64,000 nt of DNA from Glutinoglossum americanum. Taxonomy: Eukaryota > Ascomycota > Geoglossomycetes > Geoglossales > Geoglossaceae. Under the pieces are notes generated by a model, which saw nothing but the letters and a program-made list of their open reading frames with translations, was not told the DNA's origin and did not search any database. Where the stretch lies: NCBI GenBank assembly GCA_020080175.1, contig JAGHQL010000118.1, positions 19,678 to 83,677 on the forward strand, given 5' to 3'. Both the position numbers and the translations under genes were made by a program. Of the stretch, positions 32,449-43,363 are shown one piece after another (position 1 is the first letter of the stretch; each line of letters opens with the position of its first letter).

Positions 32449-35393
32449 CTATTCGACACCATCCACCTTTTTCAAATGTTTGATGATCTCATCGTAGAAT
32501 GCTTTGACCGCACAAGGCGGGACTGCATTCCCAATCTGCCTCTTGACTGCGTTCCCTGCGAACTTGTGCTCCAACGGGAATCCCTGAAGGCACGCAAATT
32601 CACGGAGTGTAAAGTCTCTCTTGCCAGAGGGGTGATAGTTCCCCACGCCGCCGCTGCAAGTGATGGTGTACTTAAGGGGTGTGTCCCCGTCCCATGGTGG
32701 GAAGGCACGGGGAATAGCGGAGTTATGATTAGAGAAATTGTCTGGGATGCTGTTCAGCACCTGGTTTACTGTCACGGCAGTCTCCGGGGTATGAGTAGGT
32801 TTCGGGTAAGGAGGTAGGCTCTCCCCGGGACTATCTTCCGTCAGTCCTTAAGGAATTTCGCGCCGAGGGAGTAACAAGAAGCTTACCAGGAAGCTAGAAG
32901 GATCAGCCGTTTCCTAGCCTGGGGTAACCCATAGTCGGCCATACTCAGCAATTTCCACCGGACACTGAACCCTAGGTCCACGATCATGTGGATCATTGCT
33001 GAGAACCACAGATCTCTACGTTCCAACAGACCCGACGTCTGCTCCAAGGTGACAACTCTGGGTTTGGCCTTCTTGATTATGGCCGCGATTCCAAGGAATG
33101 ACGCTTCATTGGATTCGTCGTCCTTTCCAGCGACGGTATGCGCCGCCGAAAAGGGCTGGCAAGGAGGGGAAAGATGAAGGATATCAACTTTATGGTCTTC
33201 ATCTTGAAGCTGGGTAAACAAGTCCGCACTTGAGTGATAGGCATGTGCTCCGAAAAAGTTAGATTGATAAGAAGCGATAGGGTTCACACCGAAATCAAAA
33301 CCCCATTCTACTCGCAGACCGGCCATTTTTGCGCCTCGTGAGGTGCCACCAGCCCCACAAAACGCATCTCCAAAAGTGTATCGTTGGGTCTGGTTCTGAC
33401 GACATGTGAAAGGCGATCTGGCCCCTGATGGGCTGCTGGGGCGAGAGGTCGCAGGAGTCGCAAGATTATTTTTCGAGAGTTTCGCTGAACCATGAGCAGC
33501 AGGGTATAGCATACCCGCTTCGGTGGCCTTCCATGTTTGGTTTTCAGATTCACGAAATGCAGGTGTCCTGGACGGATCAAGCTTCGTATGGTTAGGGGCG
33601 AACGGGTCAGGGCTCTGGAATGCTGTTGGAGCTTTGAATAAACGACGCCTTGTAGGGATCGACCGCGTGTCTGATATTAGAAGTTCAGCCGGAAGCTCAA
33701 CAACGTCATCGTCCTCACGAAGGGTCCTCTTTCGCCTTCGCGACAACATGCTCACTGGTGTAGACGGCGGGGTAATCGGAGCATGGGTATGTTTTAGGGC
33801 CGAGATTACCGTAGCAGGGGTAAAGGAACAGTTGACTTCAGTTTCCAGGGTCCCCAACTTCGATCTATTGACCACATGGACCCCGTAAAGTTCTGGAGAC
33901 ACTGACCTCATCGCACAGTGACGTTTTGTTGGCTGACCTGCCGAAGATTCGCTCTGTATACGCTTGGAAATGGAGTTCGGCGAAGGGATTTCCTCCACAT
34001 CGTCTTCGCTTTCGGGGATGGAAACTGTCTCCACACTCACTTTTGCTTGAGTGTTGTTGGAGATCTGGTGGAGGACTTCTACCTTCGCCAATACACCAGC
34101 CCGACGCTGCCGTTTCTGCACAGTTGGGGAGACCGAGTCCAAGCTAATAGGCGATGAGGCCCTTGTCCCAGAGCCCAACCGCGAGGAAGAAGCCACCAGA
34201 CCCCCAGGGCTTGCCGCACTCCCTGGTGTGAGCATAGGGATGTTTCCAATAGACCACTTGTCTTGACTTTGATTCATGTCCACCCCCGTGAGCCTCCTCT
34301 CCGCTCGGTCAAAGGCAAGTTCCCCGTCCAGGAAACCCTTGCGTGACCCACCCCTCATCGTAACTCCTCGCCAGGCATAACGCGACTCTTCGTCACTCCT
34401 ACAGGAGTTTGGATCAGCCTCACTAGAATTCAGCCACACGGCAGCTTTTTCGCTCCAAGCGCCAGGCATCCTAAACTTGTCACGCTTGTAAAAGACGACG
34501 TATTTCTGCCGGCAAACAAGAACAGCCTCATGATAGACCCGGTCCCCGGGAAGGCGGACATCGTTGCTGACTCGAAAGCTACGCTCAGGAAACTGCAAGT
34601 TCGTCAAAATCAGCTTTCTCACCTTCTTGTACTCGCTCAAAGACACATCTTCTAACCCCTGACGACAAGTTTCCACTCCATCACCAGTCCGGAACTGTTG
34701 ATTATCGATTAACTTATCATCTTCAGCCAAATCGATAACCAAGCACAGCTCATTAGCATTTTTCTTCAGAATTCCGTTCATATCCGACACGCGCCTAAAC
34801 CTCCAACCTCTCAAGAATACTTCTGTTGTCTCCTTGTCTTTATGGATAGACTTGATTCGAATGAAATCGCCATCCTCAAGTTCGATAGACTTATTTGGTT
34901 TTAGTTTGACCGACCCTTCGATCCATTCCGAGAGCGTCTCCATTAGACGATTGTTTAGAGGCGGCAGCATGGTGTTGTCGTGATTGGCGCTGATGGTGGT
35001 CAAAGGCTGTGAAGGAATGGTCTTGCTGTCTTCTTTAGAGAGATCGATGCCGCGTTGAGGAAATGATATGTCCTTGCGATCGCCGGCAGATCCGACGGGT
35101 GTCGTTTTTTTGAGAGACGAAGTTGTTGATTGTGCAGGAAAGATCGAAAAGGAAGAATCTTGAGGCCCCGGAGGGCTACAGTGGATTGGAAGGCCCTTAG
35201 ATGGCGATTTCGGAATAGAAGTAGGAGGGTTCAACTGCACGGGGCAGAGCACACTGTGGGGTGCTATCAGAGTGGATATGTTAACAATCAGCTGCTTATC
35301 CCAGAGTAACTTAGTTAAGAGCCAGGAAAAACTATACATGCAAAAGGGAAATGCCACAATGCAACTAGAGGAAGTGTTATATCTGACGGGCAT
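32449..35393 (-). CDS. RID: RID/Masc1-type DNA (cytosine-5) methyltransferase
   Basis: Exons 32887-35393 and 32449-32830 give up to 962 residues. RID in Neurospora is needed for repeat-induced point mutation, and Masc1 in Ascobolus for premeiotic methylation. The catalytic core has motif I GDAFCGAGGTSRGAKMAGL, motif IV LSPPCQPFSAAH with the nucleophilic Cys, motif VI as TLEQTSGLLERRD (Glu-Gln-Thr instead of Glu-Asn-Val, the hallmark of this clade), motif VIII QARKRLILLAS, motif IX REFACLQGFP and motif X QIGNAVPP. A BAH-like region with GDRVYHEAVLVCRQKYVVFY lies upstream. Identity is solid; the 5' end is not. The N-terminal 40 codons read poorly and may hide an intron, and a plausible earlier exon (ATG at 35925, donor GTGAGT at 35849) exists. 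Confidence 0.9.
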
Positions 35394-37958
35394 TGCGAAG
35401 AGGACGCGGTTGTGAGGAGAGAGGCATCAGTAAAGTAGGGATAGTTGGGCTCCTTTACCAGGTTACCTATCTAAGGGGTGAGTAAGAAACTGGAAGGGCT
35501 TCAAAATGTATGAACAACTTCGAAATCGCAAATAGAACGGTAGCAAATACCGAGACTCGGGGTCCTCTGGAGATGTAGATGTAGGCGTTGGCAGGTTGCG
35601 GAGGACTAAGGTAGTAGTAGTCGTGGTATGTAGAATAAGAGTACGGATACAGAAGACAGAAGAGGACAGGATGCGGGGTGGATTCACAAGGCCACGAGTA
35701 GGATGCAGCGAACACAAAGAGCAGGGGCGAGAAAACGTAGGGAAGTCAACTCTGGCACATAAAATGGCCGATAGCGTGCATTATAGGAATATATTGGAAA
35801 GGGTATATAGAAACACCGCAAGTTCGCGAAGACTTCACTTTGGACTCACTTGGTCTTGACACCATGTTGTCGTCATCTTCAATAACTATGCCATCGCCTT
35901 CTCGAGAGCCAGCTGGGATATCCATGGCGCTGATAGTTGATTTTGGAGGTTCTTGGACAAATCTCTCCTCCACCAGATCGAGCAATATGACCGCCAGGAG
36001 AGTGTATTTCCAATGATAGGGTTTAGTTTCGCAAAACCGGCAGCTTGTCGAGAATCGTACGATACCGCGAATCTTCAGAGAAAAAAGCAGGAGGCTACAG
36101 CCACTTGTAATCACGAGTGCTTTGAGGTTTGACCGAAGAAACAATCGGGTACGAATGGCTACGGCTTCAAACCTCCGTCAATGGAGAAGCACTTCGAGAT
36201 AGGTGATGCGATGCTCGAAACCCCCGCTCCAGCCCGCGAGAGCCAATGGATTCCCAGGAGTAATAACCCTCTCCGTGCTAAGCTCCCCAGGAGTCGGTAC
36301 AGGATTGGGTGTCAGTTTTCAGGCTACTAGAACCAGTCTATTCAAGTTTGGTGATCTCTGGGCAATACAAAACCTGGATAAGCACACAAATATATGATAC
36401 CTGGCGCGGAGGGCTAGAAAAATGAGAGCAGCTTAAAAGCTCTGAATTCTTCGATTTCGTTTCCAATCCCAAAAAAATGTAGATATGCAGCGGAATCTCC
36501 ATCCCCAATATACAGGTCTCTAGCAAACAATCCAGGTAAATCATTCGTCGTTATGGATGTAGCTCTCCCGAAGGCCTCCGTCTTCCCGAAAGGGACTAGC
36601 AATGCTCAGTCACCAAAGCCAAACTACAGATACTCAAACCACAGTAGATGGATACCCCCAGCCGCTATCAAAGCGATTGTAGCCCTATATAAAGGAATAC
36701 TATTAAAAGCGGCGTGGCCACAGGGTATCTGCTCTCATCGCCTGCGGGCTGATGGTGAGTTTTCTGTGAAGTCGCCGACGTGCAGAACGGGAAGGACTGA
36801 AAGGATGGAGGCAGCTGCAGTATCAAGTGATATCAAAACAACATCGCAGCGAAACGAAACGCAGCTAATCGGCGGTATGAACTATGCAGTTGCATGTGTT
36901 ATGAACAATTTTCATGTTGATAGATGTAAGATCCAGGTGGACATCAGGGGATACCGGCCCATTAGCTAATGAGAAAGCCAGGCGACCTAGATTTGACCAG
37001 ATTTAATCAGATGAGATTGAGGGAGATTGATATGCGTCCTGTTGGTCGTGACTTACACCACCGCAAACTAATGCATATTTCCCTAGAGCTATCGCGAAAG
37101 CCCCACAGAGAGTATATTATCCGACATGTTGCCTAGTGGGAAGCACCGTGAAGAGGTCACCCCCGGCCATGGAACGATGTCGTTACCGACCAGCACACTG
37201 CGACCATGCCCGTAGTTCACCGGCAAGGTGATGGAGAACATGTCCCAATTCCCAGATATTGGAATCGTCGCCTAAGCAGTCAGCCGGCAATACCCGTCTA
37301 ACGTCTTGGCACCCCATCAAAACTTTCCGGGCCAAAAATTTTTTTTGGGAGTTTCAGACTTCCCGGAGGCTCTTATCGCCCACCAAACACAACGAAAACA
37401 TTCCCATTTTCCTACTACTAAACAGCGTGCCGAGTGTGCCGGCTATTGCGCACCATATTCGGCACAGAGGCAGTTAGCATGCTCTTATAAACTCACATTG
37501 CCACAGCTAGTGTGTTTAGACAAGAGAATAAATTCCACTTTCGGGCATTTTCTCTATACCTCCAACGCTTATCCTCTTGTGGGAATAGCGATTGATAACT
37601 GCAGACACACTGGAAGACCTTGACGGCTGCTAGCCAACATGCAACAAACAATGTCTCGATAAACCTCACAGCGCCAGAACCCCATTGCTATCTTATCCGG
37701 CGTGCGAACAACTTAGATTTCCGGTTATCTAGGACCTCCCTAAGTGAGTATTACCAATTTTTTCTGACCTCCATCCACTACATTTCCATGATGAACTCCT
37801 TTTTTTTTTAGATGTTAGACTTCCGAGAACTACTTTGCGGAAATAATCTAGTTCTGAAAACCTCCATATCATAGTCTTGCTCTAATATTCCCAATGATGG
37901 TAGATATTCGATACTAACGGTTCAAGTTCCATAAGTTCCCGTCTACACAACTCCTACA
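35394..37958. other. Long spacer, possible leader exon of the methyltransferase gene
   Basis: About 2.6 kb without a confirmed gene. On the minus strand 35849-35925 could be a coding leader exon (acidic: EGDGIVIEDDDNM) ending in a strong GTGAGT donor. The rest, including ATG frames at 36553-36969 and 37306-37623, shows no family features. Its right end should hold the ADE4 promoter. Confidence 0.35.
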
Positions 37959-39856
37959 ATGTGTGGCATTCTTGCTCTCATCCTTGCAGATCCCTCTGCG
38001 TCTGCCGCGGTCGAGCTTCACGAAGCACTCTATCTTCTACAACATCGTGGTCAAGATGCCTGTGGTATCGCGACATGCGCCTCAGGTGGTCGCATTTACC
38101 AGTGCAAGGGCAATGGCATGGCCGCGAAGGTCTTCCATGACGGATCACGGGTGGCTTATCTCCCCGGATTCATGGGTCTAGGCCACCTTCGATACCCAAC
38201 TGCTGGGAGTAGCGCCTGTGCAGAAGCACAGCCTTTCTATGTCAATAGTCCGTATGGTATCTGCTTTGCGCACAACGGGAACCTTATAAACGCTCAGGAA
38301 CTGAAGGGTTTTCTGGATTACGAGGCACATAGACATATCAACACCGACAGCGATAGCGAGCTCATGCTTAATGTATTCGCTGCTGAGCTGAATGAGACGA
38401 AGAAGGCACGTGTAAATGAAGAGGATCTATTCGCTAGTCTGGAGAGAACGTATAGGAGGTGTGTTGGCGGTTGGGCGTGTGCTGCCATGCTTGCTGGTAC
38501 CGTCCTGTTCCTTGTCTAATAAAAGCAACTTGGCTAAACAGCGCAGGCTTTGGACTCATTGGCTTCCGCGATCCGTACGGTATCCGACCGCTTGTTCTTG
38601 GTTCGCGTCCTTCACTTGATGGCTGCGGCACGGACTACATGATGGCTTCGGAGTCTGTTGCGCTGGATCAGCTAGACTTTAGGGACTTTGTCGATATTCA
38701 ACCCGGTCAAGCCGTGATCATCAAGAAAGGCTCCCCGCCTATCTTTCGGCAAGTGCATGCGCAACTAGCGTACTCTCCGGACATCTTTGAATATGTCTAC
38801 TTTGCCCGGCCGGATACAGTCATGGATGGAATTAGCGTGCATAGAAGCCGCCAGAACATGGGTTATAAGCTCGCGGATACCATACTTACTACGCTAGGTG
38901 AAGAGGAAGTCAAGAGCATTGATGTGGTGATTCCAATTCCGGAAACATCAAACACATCAGCATTATCCGTCGCCCAACGACTTAATATCCCTTATTGCCA
39001 AGGTTTCGTCAAGAACCGCTACATCTTCCGAACCTTCATCATGCCAGGACAGAAATTGAGACAAAAAACCGTTCGTCGGAAATTAAACGCGATGAAGACA
39101 GAATTTGAGGGGAGGAATGTGCTTTTGGTCGACGACAGTATTGTGCGGGGAACTACAAGTAGAGAAATTGTCAACATGGCCCGAGATGCGGGCGCAAGAA
39201 AGGTTATTTTCGCTAGTTGTGCTCCCCCAATCACGTATGGCTCCCCACAGACCCCTTTACACACGGCTATTCGGCCTAACAAAACTAGGCACGCACACAT
39301 ATACGGAATTGACCTCGCGTCCCCGCGCGAGCTCGTTGCACACGACCGTGACCGTTTCCAAATAGCTGCTCACATCGGAGCTGATTCTGTAATCTACCAA
39401 ACTCTTTCAGATCTAAAACTTGCATGTGCCGAGCTTTCTCCTCGAGATCCCGCAACTCAAGAATTCGAGGTTGGGGTATTCTGTGGGAAGTACGTAACTC
39501 CAGTTGACTCGGGTTATTTCGAGAGACTAGAGCGGATCCGAGGGGAGAGCAAAAAGCTGAGAATTCGGGAGAGTGCGAGGGAGGCAGTGATGAATGGGAG
39601 CGCGGGTGAGAGAGAGGTAAGGATGGCGGCGAAGGGGGTGGAAGTAGATGAGTACGGGACAGTAATCCCTATTGAAGATGATAGGCAAGGGGCAGTAACC
39701 CCAATCAATGGTCTACGTACGAAGGGGTGCCGGGGACTCCGAAGTGGCGGGTCGGTTCATGAGGATACAGAGGAGACAGTCAGGGAGCGGATGGATATCA
39801 GCCTCCACAATTTTGGCGACTATCCTGAGAGAGGGTATGGTTCCCTCCAAACCTAG
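37959..39856 (+). CDS. ADE4: Amidophosphoribosyltransferase (purine synthesis)
   Basis: Exons 37959-38496 and 38547-39856 encode 615 residues. The enzyme makes 5-phosphoribosylamine from PRPP and glutamine, the first committed step of purine synthesis. The N-terminal glutaminase starts MCGILALI, so Cys2 becomes the nucleophile after Met removal; [16 protein letters not shown] and [11 protein letters not shown] are further marks. The phosphoribosyltransferase domain carries [18 protein letters not shown] across the 50 bp intron and the PRPP loop [19 protein letters not shown]. The C-terminal extension of about 100 residues beyond the yeast enzyme is charged and probably disordered, as in other filamentous fungi. 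Confidence 0.96.
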
Positions 39857-40261
39857 GATATACCGATATACTATATCCTAGTGCTTGAAGGTCAAGTTGG
39901 CAGTGGCCCCATTCTTTGATTGGGATTTTCTTGTGTATACATACATATTACGTACAGGGTGCCCAATATAGATTTCCTGACATTCAAAGCAATCGAAGCA
40001 ATGTCCGCACATCGAAATAATGAATATATTCTTTCCGCAGTGCCCCTTGCGGCTCATTGTGCAGCCCCTGTATGCGATCTCTTGGAGTACATCGTCTGAG
40101 GTAAGCGAGCTCCCAACAAACGACGAACCCCAGAGCACTGTGCATGGCCCACAACTCGCCTACCTATCTATATACGGAGCTTAACGTGTTCCGCGCGGAT
40201 ATGCTCCCTTGTGAGATGCGAGACTTTTACACCGAGAGATCCACTCTATAGAGTACAAGGA
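39857..40261. other. Intergenic between ADE4 and the glycosylase gene
   Basis: 405 bp in a tandem arrangement. The open frame of the next gene extends left to a GTG at 40211, but no ATG occurs before 40262. Confidence 0.4.
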
Positions 40262-41704
40262 ATGGACCGCCCAGTCGCACGCTTCACGCGGGCCTCTGCT
40301 GCAAGAGAAGCCGCTTTCCTTAGGTCTTCTATTGCAAAACAGCTTTCCACCCCGCCACCGAGTATATCACCTCTACAGAAAGATCATAAAGCCTCAGTGA
40401 GGCGTATCGACTCAAGACAGAAGGCCAAAACCAATGGGGGGACTTCTACTGCTAGAACAGCTAGAAAACGGAAGAAGCTAGAGCCTTTCAAGAATGATAA
40501 TGTCAACGAATTGCCACATAATCTGGGAACGCTCGCACCAATCGATGAAGTTACCGAGTCTATTTCTACTACGCTATCTTCAGGAAGGAAACGCAAATAT
40601 ACACTAGATTCCAAACAAGAAATTAAGACCGATTCCGTGGGCGTGGCATTAACTGTTAAGCAAGACAAAATCCCTGCAGATTTTGTTACACCACCACCGG
40701 AGGTGCTCGACTTAAAGTCGAGAAGAACCAAGGCCAACCCCTATGGTCTCAGCCCTGGAGAGACTCCCTACCCAGACCATTTCCATCCAACTCCCGAAGA
40801 ATGTCGTGAGGTTGCTCGACTACTCTCCGAAGTTCATGGCGAAGTCAAAGCACCAGCAATGATTCCCGCACCTTCACCCACAGTCAGTGGATGTGGTGAA
40901 GTTCCCTCTATCCTTGACGCCCTTATCCGGACGCTTTTGAGTGCTGCTACCACCGGGACGAACTCTTCCCGAGCATTTAAAGGCCTGGTAGATAAATTTG
41001 GCCTATTGGAAGAGGGGATAGGGAAAGGAAGTGTCGATTGGGATAACGTTAGGAGGGCGGATGTTGCAGATGTTTTCGAAGCTATAAAGTGTGGTGGATT
41101 GGCCGCGGTCAAGAGCAAGCGTATAAAGGAGATTCTCGAATTGGTGTACCAAGAGAATATCGCTCGCCGAAATGCTCTCAAGGCAGAAAAACTCGATGAT
41201 CGATCCTTAGCACCAGGATGGGCCGAGGACGAAACTGGGGATAAAAAGGATATGGAAGTTGCTCGTGCAGACCAGCACGTGCTTTCCATTGACCATTTAC
41301 ATGCACTCTCATCAGATGATGCCTTGAACGAGCTCATCAAATATCCCGGCATCGGTCCAAAAACCGCCTCCTGCGTCCTCTTGTTTTGCATGCAGCGCCC
41401 GAGTTTCGCGGTTGATACCCATGTATTCAGGCTCTGCAAGTGGCTGGGTTGGGTCCCAGAGAAGGCAAACCGAAACTCCACATACAGTCACTGTGAGGTG
41501 CGAGTCCCTAACGAACTGAAATACGAACTACATCAACTCTTCATCAAGCATGGGAAAACATGCCCTAGGTGTAGGGCAGCGACTGGGGAGGGAGGGGAAG
41601 GTTGGGAACTAGGGTGCCCAATCGACCATTTGGTGAAGAGGACGGGTAAGAGGAAAGGGGGTCCAGCCATGGGCAAAGGGACTAGGGAGGGGGAAGAATG
41701 GTGA
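40262..41704 (+). CDS. HhH-GPD DNA glycosylase, endonuclease III-like
   Basis: A single exon of 480 residues from the ATG at 40262. The first 170 residues are basic and low-complexity, with Lys/Arg clusters suited to nuclear import. The HhH-GPD fold follows: ILDALIRTLLSAATTGTNSS (the LLSAQTxD region), then the hairpin and catalytic lysine in ELIKYPGIGPKTASCVLLF and the catalytic aspartate in SFAVDTHVFRLCKWLGWVP. These residues fit a bifunctional glycosylase/AP lyase. Only three cysteines are visible in the usual iron-sulfur region (KTCPRCRA and GCPID), so the 4Fe-4S cluster is doubtful. The set resembles the plant At3g47830 group more than Ntg1/2. Substrate unknown. Confidence 0.85.
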   Translation: MDRPVARFTRASAAREAAFLRSSIAKQLSTPPPSISPLQKDHKASVRRIDSRQKAKTNGGTSTARTARKRKKLEPFKNDNVNELPHNLGTLAPIDEVTESISTTLSSGRKRKYTLDSKQEIKTDSVGVALTVKQDKIPADFVTPPPEVLDLKSRRTKANPYGLSPGETPYPDHFHPTPEECREVARLLSEVHGEVKAPAMIPAPSPTVSGCGEVPSILDALIRTLLSAATTGTNSSRAFKGLVDKFGLLEEGIGKGSVDWDNVRRADVADVFEAIKCGGLAAVKSKRIKEILELVYQENIARRNALKAEKLDDRSLAPGWAEDETGDKKDMEVARADQHVLSIDHLHALSSDDALNELIKYPGIGPKTASCVLLFCMQRPSFAVDTHVFRLCKWLGWVPEKANRNSTYSHCEVRVPNELKYELHQLFIKHGKTCPRCRAATGEGGEGWELGCPIDHLVKRTGKRKGGPAMGKGTREGEEW

Positions 41705-42199
41705 GGGAATCCACAGTAAATAGGTGTGGGAATAGGGAAGTTGGTAGTGCTGAAAAACTCAATAGCTAGAACATGCTTCGAGATAAATTCTGGCCGGATG
41801 CTCTAGGCTATTTGCGAAGCTTAGACAATTCCAGTCCTTTATTATTTTCTTCTTTTCTATCTTTTTCTTCCTGTATTAATAGACGACTAGAATATACAAT
41901 GCCTGACCTCTTTCCGAGAAGCGTTTGTTATACACGAATCCATATCAAGCTCTGGTTTCTTGCATACGAATAGTTATGTCTCGTTTATTTAACTAGATCA
42001 CCTCTAACAGGGTATGTAATCATTTATCCTTATTACCATGAAAAGACCTCCTTTCGCACCCCGAACTTCTGATGCTCATATGGCTAACCTGGTACGAGGG
42101 GGTCCATCAGTAACAAATACCCCCATGGCTTCCAGCAAACTGCCAGCAATCAAACACAAAGTCTGCAGGGTCGGTTACAGGGAAGCACTATGCCCGTCA
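41705..42199. other. Intergenic, no clear gene
   Basis: About 495 bp. It may contain further 3' exons of the leftward membrane-protein gene that follows, but none could be fixed. Confidence 0.35.
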
Positions 42200-42866
42200 T
42201 TCATACCAGCGTGTCAGTCTGCCAAGTAAAAGTTCCTGCTCGCTCAGTAAAGCAGACGTATATGTCTCTATAGGATCCAGCAGCTAGAACGAAGGTGGTC
42301 ATATAGAAGGAGAAGAGGAAGGTTAAAGGTGAAAGAGGGTAACATACAGGATTTCCGGAGCTGGAGAATGAAGAACAGACATATGCTGTAGCATCTGTGT
42401 TAACTGATTTTGAGGCGGTTAAGCATTGACAGGTATATTTTCCTGGACTAGCTGTGGCATTATAGGTCGGTGAACAACCAGGTCGCGCTGTGGCCATGAT
42501 CGTTATGGTTTGGGTATAATTGCTGTAATTGCTGTTCTCATGTGCATTAGATGCTGTACAATTTTGTGCAGGGGACATGCCTTTGAGAAGCGACTAATCC
42601 ACTCTTGTCACATTGTTTTGCAGCCATACAACCTCCAACCCCGCCCCCAACACCAGCGATAATCAAAATTATAATCACAGCAATTAGCCCACAAGTGGTC
42701 CTCCGGAGACACATATCATCTTCTCTGCTGCATTCCCCCGGTACCGATATAGATGGCGAGTTTCGGGACGGTGCTCGGCCACCTCTCCACCTTGCGGAAC
42801 TGCTTGTAGACCTCCAACAGAATGTGGAACGAACCCGGGTGCGGAGTAAGGTGCATGAGAGGCCAT
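42200..42866 (-). pseudogene. Single-pass membrane protein gene, frame unresolved
   Basis: The pieces fit a fungal surface-protein type. An ATG at 42866 starts a Pro/Gly/Gln-rich tail (MASHAPYSAPGFVPHSVGGL). A membrane helix follows in another frame: CGLIAVIIILIIAGVGGGVG, coded at about 42630-42693. An outer part with several Asn-x-Ser/Thr sites and cysteines follows (NCTASN, NYTQT, CQCLTASK). A 49 bp intron (GTATGG...CAAAG, 42561-42609) would join helix and outer part in frame. The tail and helix are out of frame around TGTGTC near 42709-42714, and no normal-length intron explains it well. So the gene is either broken by a small indel or has an unusual intron. The 3' end near 42200 is approximate. 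Confidence 0.4.
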
Positions 42867-43363
42867 TAGAACCACGCTCTTAGGAGTCCGGTAGATAATA
42901 GGAATGAAAAAGGTCTATTGTGTACATACATGTAATCCTATTTATTTCCGCCGGCCCTCGAATAGGATTCTCGTGTGCTGCACGATGCAAAAATTAGCCG
43001 CACCCCATGAAAATTATAACGTACTCGGACTAGGTATTAGTCTTTACATCGATTACCCCTATCTGATAAAGTTGCCTCTGCGACAATGTTTCAAAACGCA
43101 CGCAGAAGCTTCCGCAACGGCCTAATTTCCATTTACAATATAGGATTTATATGATCACATGCGGAGTACATGAGCACAGAAAGCCCTAGAGAATTAAATG
43201 TGCATTAAAAAATCTTAACACATCGGGTCTAGCCTGGTTCTCCCAGGACATTTTTCCCAAGGACATTTCTCCCAAGACCATTCGCTTATTTTGGTGTAGT
43301 TCTTTCGATCCGAATATTGTATCCGACGACCTGCTTCACTTCGAAGCTCAGGGCCATCGAACG
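42867..43363. other. Divergent spacer, nothing recognised
   Basis: 497 bp between the membrane-protein gene and MSC7. It has short direct words CCAGGACATTT/CAAGGACATTT near 43245-43275. No gene was seen. Confidence 0.4.

Noticed and set aside
36553-36969. 138-codon plus-strand frame upstream of ADE4
   Set aside because: Composition is irregular, no family features, and no supporting splice structure.
37080-37260. Minus-strand peptide starting MFSITLPVNYG, like the start of a MAPEG protein
   Set aside because: Similarity stops after about eleven residues and the helices that should follow are missing.
40211-40261. N-terminal extension of the glycosylase
   Set aside because: The longer frame begins with GTG; the first ATG is at 40262.
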